This document shows positions 1 to 4,449 of a stretch of 20,026 nucleotides of DNA, piece by piece. The notes under the pieces are model-generated. The model did no database searches. It was not told where the DNA came from and saw only the letters and a list, made by a program, of their open reading frames with translations. The stretch's first letter is position 1. Every line of letters begins with the position of its first letter. The translations under genes were made by a program, and so were the position numbers. Origin of the DNA: Spirochaetia bacterium (GTDB lineage: Bacteria; Spirochaetota; Spirochaetia; Treponematales; Breznakiellaceae). The stretch is taken from contig BNUY01000041.1 of assembly GCA_025997715.1 (NCBI GenBank), positions 1 through 20,026 on the forward strand, given 5' to 3'.

Positions 1-1
1 C

Positions 2-472
2 GCGTTCCTGTCCCCTTTCTTTGCGGTCATTGCCGCCACCCCGGTGATGTCGGTCATCCTCATCGCATTCCTGGTGTTCGGCTCCGAGCGGACCCCGGTG
101 TTTACCGCCTTTCTCATGGTTTTCCCGGTGATGGCCGCCAATACCATTGCGGGGGTGCGGGCGGTGGACCCGAAGCTCAAGGAACTGTTTGCCCTGTACC
201 GCATATCCCGGGAAGCAACGGTGCGGCGGCTCTACATCCCGGCGATCATGCCCTTCATCCTGGGGGGTATGCGCAGTTCCCTGTCCCTGTGCTGGAAGGT
301 GGTGGTGGCCTCCGAAGTATTGGTGCAGCCCCTGCTCGCCCTGGGAACCGGGATGCAGCGGGCAAAGGCCCAGCTTGAAACACCGGAACTGTTCGCCTGG
401 ACCCTGGCCGCCGTGATAGCCGCGGCCCTTACGGAATGGGCCGCTTCACTACTGCTTGGGAGAAAGAGGTAG
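2..472 (+). CDS. ABC transporter permease, NitT/TauT type (5' truncated by window edge)
   Basis: This is the inner-membrane channel subunit of an ABC importer of the nitrate/sulfonate/taurine/thiamine-precursor type. The frame is open from base 2, so the true start lies outside the window; a GTG at 44 is internal. About 156 residues are visible. Two strongly hydrophobic segments come first (around AATPVMSVILIAFLVFG and VFTAFLMVFPVMAANTIAG). They are followed by the cytoplasmic EAA-type coupling loop (AGVRAVDPKLKELFALYRIS, then a conserved P and GG) that docks on the ATPase, and by two more membrane segments. It ends in a basic GRKR and a TAG stop. The matching ATPase begins only at 2370 because two mobile elements have entered the gap. 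Substrate cannot be told from the permease alone. Confidence 0.85.
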   Translation, partial: AFLSPFFAVIAATPVMSVILIAFLVFGSERTPVFTAFLMVFPVMAANTIAGVRAVDPKLKELFALYRISREATVRRLYIPAIMPFILGGMRSSLSLCWKVVVASEVLVQPLLALGTGMQRAKAQLETPELFAWTLAAVIAAALTEWAASLLLGRKR

Positions 473-476
473 GATG

Positions 477-485
477 CTACTATGG
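477..485. repeat. 9-bp target-site duplication, left copy
   Basis: CTACTATGG directly precedes the left inverted repeat of the insertion sequence and recurs exactly at 1838-1846 after the right inverted repeat. It starts five bases after the permease stop codon. Confidence 0.85.
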
Positions 486-1837
486 CAGCAATTCTAAATT
501 TACCCTGAATCGGCAAGACCGCCATCGGTATAGAGAAAGACGAGGAAAGCAGACCATGAATCGTGATAAGCGAAACGCAGGCAAAATCGCATGGCTTCAA
601 AAAAAGCTACCCGGGTGGAACAGGATGCGCGGGCTTTTTGATAGTCGGTGTCGCAATAATCCAGGATGGTATGGAACTGGAAGGCTATCAGGTTGAGCAA
701 GAAAAACACTTCAGCGGCATGCTCCTTGCCGTGGCCAAAGTTGTGCTCAAGGTTGTAGCCCCGGTTTTTCAAAACATTGTTATGCTCATTTTCAATCTTC
801 CACCGTGTCCGGGCGCAGTCAACGAGCTGTTGTACGTTGAGGTTATCAATCGGTTTGTTTGTTATCCAGCTGGAATAATACGTCTGCTCGCCGCTTTCCA
901 TTTCCGTTATCTCTAATTCCATGTAATTTACCATCAGGGATTCCTTATTGTCACGGAGGGGAACCTGGTTGAGATAGCGGTATGTATGAAGGAAATGCTT
1001 CTTGCCTTTGCGGATTTTTACCCTTTGTTCGGTCAAAAACGAGTATTTTACTGTTTCTGTCAGCCACGGATGGGTGTTTTGCTTGCAAGTAAGGATAAAA
1101 CTCAAGCCATTATCGAGAATTTGCTTGCAAAATGGGTAGTGTGAATATAAATCATCCCCTAATATCGTCGCTTTTATCCCTTTTAGCTCATTGACCCGCT
1201 TGGCAAGCCATCGTTTCGCCGCATTAAGCTCACAATCTTGCTTCTTTTCCCCATCTTCGTTCGTTATCAGCTCGCCCATCATCGGTATAACGCTCGAAAT
1301 ATGCGGTTTTACTATCGCCGCCGCCATTGCGCGGTGATAATAGGTGGTCACACCATCCTTTGTCTGATGCAAGCAATGCTTGCAATGTATCTTCTCAGAC
1401 GCGTGATACCATACCCCATCTATCGCCACCAGCACCCCGTCATCCAGCACTTGATACGTTTTCATCACTCCCGTCTCTTCCGCTATTTGAAGCGACCCGC
1501 TGAATACCGGCGCAAATGTTTCGGGCTCTACCTCATCAAGCAGATTCCTGACCTGTGCATCAGACGGCAAGTCGTGTATGCCCAGCAGGCTTTGCGCGTT
1601 ACTCTTTTTCCGCTTGTTCTGCATTTCCTTCATATACCGCAAAAATGACGGAAATTGAAAATAGAAGACCCCGAACGCGCTCTTGACCGCATCCACCAGC
1701 CGGTGCTTCGTATTCGGCCCATGCCGGTTGTCGGGTATCTTCTCCGCCGCTTTGTCCAGATTCCCCATTAGCCGTTCAAATGTTTCCCCACCCATAGTCC
1801 CTATTTTATCATAAATCAGGCAAATTTAGAATTGCTG
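486..1837 (-). mobile_element. Complete insertion sequence with DDE transposase
   Basis: A 1352-bp element bounded by imperfect terminal inverted repeats. The left end begins CAGCAATTCTAAATTT and the right end is its exact reverse complement over those 16 bases; the match continues with one gap through a further TGA. A 9-bp direct duplication flanks it. The single transposase gene fills the element, and its stop codon lies in the left inverted repeat. Intact ends, duplication and reading frame suggest a recent, possibly still active copy. It sits between an ABC permease and its ATPase. Family is uncertain: the transposase is of the IS4/IS5-like DDE superfamily, but I cannot place it in a named IS family by eye. 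Confidence 0.9.
500..1795 (-). CDS. IS transposase, DDE (RNase H-like) type
   Basis: This 431-residue enzyme would cut and rejoin the ends of the surrounding element. The likely acidic catalytic residues are the Asp in AIDGVWYH, the Asp pair in ILGDDLYSHYPFCKQ, and the Glu in TRWKIENEHNNVLKNRG, the RWxIEN box typical of IS4-superfamily transposases. A Cys/His cluster (KIHCKHCLH) just after the first Asp, followed by a tyrosine/histidine-rich strand, looks like a small metal-binding insert. KKQDCELNAAKRWL follows. The start ATG at 1795 has AGGG a few bases upstream and lies about 40 bp inside the right inverted repeat. The frame is full length with no internal stops, and the TAA falls in the left inverted repeat. 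Confidence 0.88.
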   Translation of the reverse strand: MGGETFERLMGNLDKAAEKIPDNRHGPNTKHRLVDAVKSAFGVFYFQFPSFLRYMKEMQNKRKKSNAQSLLGIHDLPSDAQVRNLLDEVEPETFAPVFSGSLQIAEETGVMKTYQVLDDGVLVAIDGVWYHASEKIHCKHCLHQTKDGVTTYYHRAMAAAIVKPHISSVIPMMGELITNEDGEKKQDCELNAAKRWLAKRVNELKGIKATILGDDLYSHYPFCKQILDNGLSFILTCKQNTHPWLTETVKYSFLTEQRVKIRKGKKHFLHTYRYLNQVPLRDNKESLMVNYMELEITEMESGEQTYYSSWITNKPIDNLNVQQLVDCARTRWKIENEHNNVLKNRGYNLEHNFGHGKEHAAEVFFLLNLIAFQFHTILDYCDTDYQKARASCSTRVAFFEAMRFCLRFAYHDSWSAFLVFLYTDGGLADSG

Positions 1838-1846
1838 CTACTATGG
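1838..1846. repeat. 9-bp target-site duplication, right copy
   Basis: CTACTATGG, identical to 477-485. Joining the two copies restores the sequence that followed the permease stop before insertion. Confidence 0.85.
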
Positions 1847-1877
1847 CCCGTGGCCTTGATTTCCGGCGATAGTAGAT

Positions 1878-1885
1878 ATATACTA
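1878..1885. repeat. 8-bp target-site duplication of the MITE, left copy
   Basis: ATATACTA immediately before the left MITE end, repeated exactly at 2119-2126 after the right end. The flanking bases beyond differ (T on the left, C on the right), so the duplication is exactly 8 bp. Confidence 0.85.
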
Positions 1886-2118
1886 GGCTCTGTTCCATAA
1901 AGCGTCACCTATTACTGAGTATTTTCGTCATCATAGGACTCTTCATACTCTCCATACGCTTCTGGAAGGGGGCATTGGTCGGCTATGTTGCAATTATCAC
2001 AATCACCCATCCCAAAATGTTCACAAATATCTATTTTACTCGCCATTCTGTCCCCCATACCTACTATGTAAGTAAAACTTATGTCCTTTTATTGGGTGAC
2101 ACGTCATGGAACAGAGCC
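1886..2118. mobile_element. 233-bp MITE with terminal inverted repeats, possibly ISL3-related
   Basis: The ends are inverted copies: left GGCTCTGTTCCAT, right the reverse complement of the same 13 bases. Pairing continues at lower identity (24 of 29 positions by hand alignment, including a shared GTCACC). The element is flanked by the 8-bp direct repeat ATATACTA at 1878-1885 and 2119-2126. It is too short for a transposase, so it must have been moved in trans. Ends beginning GGCTCT with an 8-bp duplication are features known of the ISL3 family, which is why I suggest that relationship. This is inference, not a match. It contains one short Cys-rich reading frame on the minus strand. Confidence 0.85.
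1912..2046 (-). CDS. Small Cys-rich hypothetical protein inside the MITE
   Basis: A 44-residue frame on the minus strand, wholly inside the MITE. It has four cysteines spaced C8-x7-C16-x2-C19-x5-C25 in ICEHFGMGDCDNCNIADQCP, then an acidic, tyrosine-rich tail. The arrangement suggests a small zinc or iron-sulfur site, but no family is recognised. The start chosen here (ATG at 2046) has a GGGGGA ribosome site about five bases upstream. An in-frame ATG at 2058 would add MGDR but lacks a good site. The stop lies next to the inner edge of the left inverted repeat. It could be chance coding in a short element; the residue order looks protein-like. Confidence 0.4.
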   Translation of the reverse strand: MASKIDICEHFGMGDCDNCNIADQCPLPEAYGEYEESYDDENTQ

Positions 2119-2126
2119 ATATACTA
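2119..2126. repeat. 8-bp target-site duplication of the MITE, right copy
   Basis: ATATACTA directly after the right MITE end, identical to 1878-1885. Confidence 0.85.
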
Positions 2127-2133
2127 CCAATAT

Positions 2134-2256
2134 ATGAGTACCCCAAAGAAACTGCGTGGCAAGGACTATGTAGGTTGTTTAATCCAGTTTCTCGCAGTGG
2201 TAGGCGGTATATTAGGAATAATCCAGGGAATAGCCTGGCTTATCGGAGGGAAATAA
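2134..2256 (+). CDS. Small hydrophobic protein, unknown
   Basis: A 40-residue frame starting ATG at 2134, just after the MITE. A basic head (MSTPKKLRGKDY) is followed by one hydrophobic segment (CLIQFLAVVGGILGIIQGIAW) and ends GGK. This looks like a single-pass membrane peptide with the positive end inside. No ribosome site precedes the ATG; the MITE inserted only 15 bases upstream and may have removed it. The frame is open further upstream into the MITE, but that part is not protein-like. It is followed after one base by a second small membrane frame. No family recognised. Confidence 0.35.
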   Translation: MSTPKKLRGKDYVGCLIQFLAVVGGILGIIQGIAWLIGGK

Positions 2257-2257
2257 A

Positions 2258-2359
2258 ATGGCGTGGCTTAACATAATCGTAGGAATCATGTTGGTTATCA
2301 GTGGGTCTGTTGGGCTTGTGCTTAAAATACAGGACATCAGGGAGTGGTTAAACTCATAA
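2258..2359 (+). CDS. Small membrane peptide, unknown
   Basis: A 33-residue frame with a strong ribosome site (GGAGGG at 2245-2250, seven bases before the ATG). It has one hydrophobic stretch (WLNIIVGIMLVISGSVGLVL) and a charged tail (KIQDIREWLNS). It starts two bases after the previous small frame's stop and ends inside the ribosome site of the ABC ATPase, so the three are arranged for coupled translation. No family recognised; possibilities include a short regulatory membrane peptide or a hydrophobic toxin-like peptide. Coding is supported mainly by the ribosome site and spacing. Confidence 0.4.
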   Translation: MAWLNIIVGIMLVISGSVGLVLKIQDIREWLNS

Positions 2360-2369
2360 GGATTGCCCT

Positions 2370-3116
2370 TTGTTCATCTCCATCCGGAACCTTTCCTTTG
2401 CCTTTGCCGGCAAGCCCCTCTTCAAAGACCTTTCCCTGGATTTGGGTGATGAAGGCCCCACGGTGATCCTGGGCGCTTCCGGCTGCGGCAAGACCACCCT
2501 GCTCAGGCTTATGGCGGGGCTTTTGCCGCCGGATCCGCCGGGCGCCATTGACCGGGACGGCGATGTTTCCTTTGTGTTTCAGGAAAGCCGGCTCCTTCCC
2601 TGGTATACGGTGCTGGAAAATGTCAGCCTGCCTATTGAGCGGACTATGGGGAAAGCTGCGGCATCGGACTTTAGTCCGCGGGAGCGGGCCATGCACTTTC
2701 TGCGGCTGGTTTCCCTGGAAGAAAAGGCCGGCGCGTATCCTGCGGAACTTTCCGGGGGCCAGGCGCAGCGGGCCTCCTTTGCCCGGGCTTTCGCCTTTCC
2801 CGCTCCCATCATCCTCTTGGACGAGCCCTTTCAGTCCCTTGACATCCCCCTGCGAATCCAGCTTATGGACATGGTTCTCTCCCTCCTGTCTGCGGACATA
2901 GGTCCGGCGGAAAAGCGGCTTGCGGTGGTGGTAAGCCACGATCCCCGGGAGGCGGTGTACCTGGGTCGGCGTATCCTGGTCCTTGGCGCGGCGGGTATTG
3001 TGTTTGACCAGACGGTAAACCTTACCGAGGAGGAGCGGGCCTACGGTTCCCCCGCCAATGCACTTTTGGAAAAGAAGCTCCTGGAGGTTCTGAGGACCAC
3101 TGATCACACGGACTAG
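2370..3116 (+). CDS. ABC transporter ATP-binding protein, NitT/TauT type
   Basis: The cytoplasmic motor of the importer whose permease ends at 472. All nucleotide-binding motifs are present: Walker A GASGCGKTT (residues 35-43), Q-loop VFQESRLLPW (Q71), signature LSGGQ (127-131), Walker B IILLDEP (147-153), D-loop SLD, and switch His in VVVSHD (H190). The ESRLLPW form after the Q-loop is typical of nitrate/sulfonate/thiamine-precursor importers. The start is TTG at 2370, seven bases after AAGGA (2358-2362); no ATG fits. At 248 residues it is full length. The insertion sequence and MITE upstream may separate it from the original operon promoter, so expression could now depend on sequences in the elements. 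Confidence 0.9.
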   Translation: MFISIRNLSFAFAGKPLFKDLSLDLGDEGPTVILGASGCGKTTLLRLMAGLLPPDPPGAIDRDGDVSFVFQESRLLPWYTVLENVSLPIERTMGKAAASDFSPRERAMHFLRLVSLEEKAGAYPAELSGGQAQRASFARAFAFPAPIILLDEPFQSLDIPLRIQLMDMVLSLLSADIGPAEKRLAVVVSHDPREAVYLGRRILVLGAAGIVFDQTVNLTEEERAYGSPANALLEKKLLEVLRTTDHTD

Positions 3117-3135
3117 GACTGACGTGCTGTCCGTG
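3107..3135 (+). terminator. Weak inverted repeat at the end of the ABC operon
   Basis: CACGGAC (3107-3113) and GTCCGTG (3129-3135) can pair over a 15-base loop that overlaps the ATPase stop codon. No T-run follows, so a role as an intrinsic terminator is doubtful. Confidence 0.2.
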
Positions 3136-3155
3136 AGGTCTCTGGTTTGGTCCCC

Positions 3156-3185
3156 TTTACACCGGCGCCAAAAATAATCTATACT
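3156..3185 (+). promoter_or_regulatory. Sigma70-type promoter for rpoZ-miaA, giving a near-leaderless mRNA
   Basis: TTTACA (3156-3161), an 18-base spacer, then TATACT (3180-3185). The ATG of the rpoZ-like gene follows only eight bases after the -10 box, so transcription should begin at or within a few bases of the start codon. There is no ribosome site. Confidence 0.55.
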
Positions 3186-3193
3186 CAGTAATT

Positions 3194-3385
3194 ATGATAT
3201 TCCCCTTAGAAGAACTTATTGAGTACGAAGGCAACATGTATGAAATCACCGCCGCCGCTTCCCGCCGGTCCTATCAGCTTTCCATGTTGAATGACCCGGA
3301 CATTGATGATAATGAGGGCAAGGTGGTATCTCTGGCGGCCCGTCAGGTCTTTACCAACGAGATTGAATTCCACCTGGAAGATTGA
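3194..3385 (+). CDS. rpoZ: RNA polymerase omega subunit-like protein
   Basis: A 63-residue protein resembling omega, the small subunit that helps fold and hold the beta' subunit of RNA polymerase. The visible signature is YEITAAASRRSYQLSM followed by GKVVSLAARQV and a closing EIEF. This matches the order of the omega family (a helix with A-x-R-A-x-Q-L, then a K-x-V-x-x-A helix). It is on the short side for omega but appears complete. The ATG at 3194 is the only reasonable start and has no ribosome site; the promoter lies so close that the mRNA is probably leaderless. miaA starts 11 bases after its stop, so the two form an operon. Confidence 0.65.
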   Translation: MIFPLEELIEYEGNMYEITAAASRRSYQLSMLNDPDIDDNEGKVVSLAARQVFTNEIEFHLED

Positions 3386-3396
3386 TCCCGATACCG

Positions 3397-4365
3397 ATGC
3401 CGCAGGTATTGGTCCTCTTCGGCCCCACCGCATCGGGCAAAACCGAAATACTGGAACAACTCTTTACCGGGATCGATCCCCTCTGTCGGGCGGAGGTTGT
3501 TTCCGCCGATTCCATGCAGGTCTACCGGGGCATGGACATCGGCACCGCCAAGCCGGAAGCGGATTTGCGGCAGCGGCTGCCCCATCACCTGATTGACATC
3601 CGCAACCCCGATGAACAGTTCAATGCCGGGGATTTTGTCCGCCTGGCGGACGAGGCCTGTGCGGACATTGTCCGCAGGGGAGGGCTCCCGGTGGTTTCCG
3701 GCGGGACCGGCTTCTACCTCCGCAACTTTGTCCTGGGCCTCCCGGAAACGCCCCCTTCAAACCCGCGTATCCGTGATCAGGTACAGGAGGAACTTCACCG
3801 CCGGGGCATGGCAGCTCTGATAGAGGAACTTACCGCCTGCGATCCGGCCAGCGCCGCCCGCATCCACCCAAACGACACCTACCGTCTGGCCCGGGCTCTG
3901 GAGGTGTTCCGCACTTCCGGCCGCCCCCTCAGTTCCTACGCCCCAACCGCAGCCGCCGCCCGCCCCCAATACCGCTTCCTCATCATAGGCCTTGAACGAA
4001 ACCGGGAGGAGGTGTACCGCCGCATCAACGAACGCTGCGCCCTCATGTTCCGCCGCGGGCTCCCGGAAGAGGTGGCGCGCCTCCATGCGGCAGGCTACAA
4101 CCCCGGCGACCCCGGCATGAAGGCCATCGGGTACCGTGAGTTCTTTACCGAGGAAACCCCCGGTGTGTGGCGGCTTTCTGCGGACCTTGCGAATGTCGAA
4201 ACCCTGATAGCCCGGAACAGCCGCCGCTACGCCAAACGGCAGATCACCTTCTTTGCGTCCATCTCCGGCGTTACCTGGATTTCCACCGCAGAGGAACTAC
4301 GGCGGGAACTGAATAAAGGTAAGCGATCAAAGGAAGAAAAGAATATGCCCCCTAAATGGTATTAG
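3397..4365 (+). CDS. miaA: tRNA dimethylallyltransferase
   Basis: Transfers a dimethylallyl group from DMAPP to N6 of adenosine 37 in tRNAs reading UNN codons. The protein (322 residues from ATG 3397) shows the family's P-loop GPTASGKT (9-16), VVSADSMQVYRGMDIGTAKP, HHLIDIRNPDEQFNAGDF, VSGGTGFYL, NDTYRLARALEV, and KAIGYREF; near the end is the tRNA-contact stretch RNSRRYAKRQITFF. A TTG at 3382 would add five residues, but the ATG places the P-loop at the usual distance. The last eight or so codons (KNMPPKWY) lie inside a repeat element at 4336-4449, which probably replaced the original C-terminus. Confidence 0.95.
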   Translation: MPQVLVLFGPTASGKTEILEQLFTGIDPLCRAEVVSADSMQVYRGMDIGTAKPEADLRQRLPHHLIDIRNPDEQFNAGDFVRLADEACADIVRRGGLPVVSGGTGFYLRNFVLGLPETPPSNPRIRDQVQEELHRRGMAALIEELTACDPASAARIHPNDTYRLARALEVFRTSGRPLSSYAPTAAAARPQYRFLIIGLERNREEVYRRINERCALMFRRGLPEEVARLHAAGYNPGDPGMKAIGYREFFTEETPGVWRLSADLANVETLIARNSRRYAKRQITFFASISGVTWISTAEELRRELNKGKRSKEEKNMPPKWY

Positions 4366-4449
4366 GGGTGTCAGTGGAAAGTATGGGGGGTCCCTATGTT
4401 TTTCCACTGACAGGACCCCCCGCTAACCCTTCTCCGGCATATTCTTTTC
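4336..4449. repeat. Compact element of nested and interlocked inverted repeats between miaA and greA
   Basis: Four perfect inverted repeats are packed into 114 bases. The outer arms are 14 bp (GAAAAGAATATGCC at 4336-4349 and its complement at 4436-4449). A hairpin CCCCTAA/TTAGGGG (4349-4355 and 4362-4368) contains the miaA stop. A 12-bp pair TGTCAGTGGAAA (4369-4380) with 4401-4412 and a 9-bp pair GGGGGGTCC (4385-4393) with 4413-4421 cross each other in order a-b-a'-b'. The last two abut without a linker, so both can hardly form at once in one strand. The outer right arm ends at the base before the greA stop codon. No T-run follows on either strand. It may be a small palindromic repeat family or a two-way terminator. 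Confidence 0.7.

Noticed and set aside
1238..1648. 136-codon plus-strand frame inside the insertion sequence
   Set aside because: It is antisense to the transposase core and lacks a ribosome site; no second IS protein is supported.
473..2330. An ancestral small gene joined across both insertions after the permease stop
   Set aside because: Removing both elements leaves a 66-codon frame starting ATGCTACTATGG, but its translation has no convincing protein character and conflicts with the two better-supported small frames.
2337..3107. 256-codon open frame antisense to the ABC ATPase
   Set aside because: It mirrors the GC-rich ATPase gene, has no ribosome site or recognisable motif, and the opposite strand carries all ATPase motifs.
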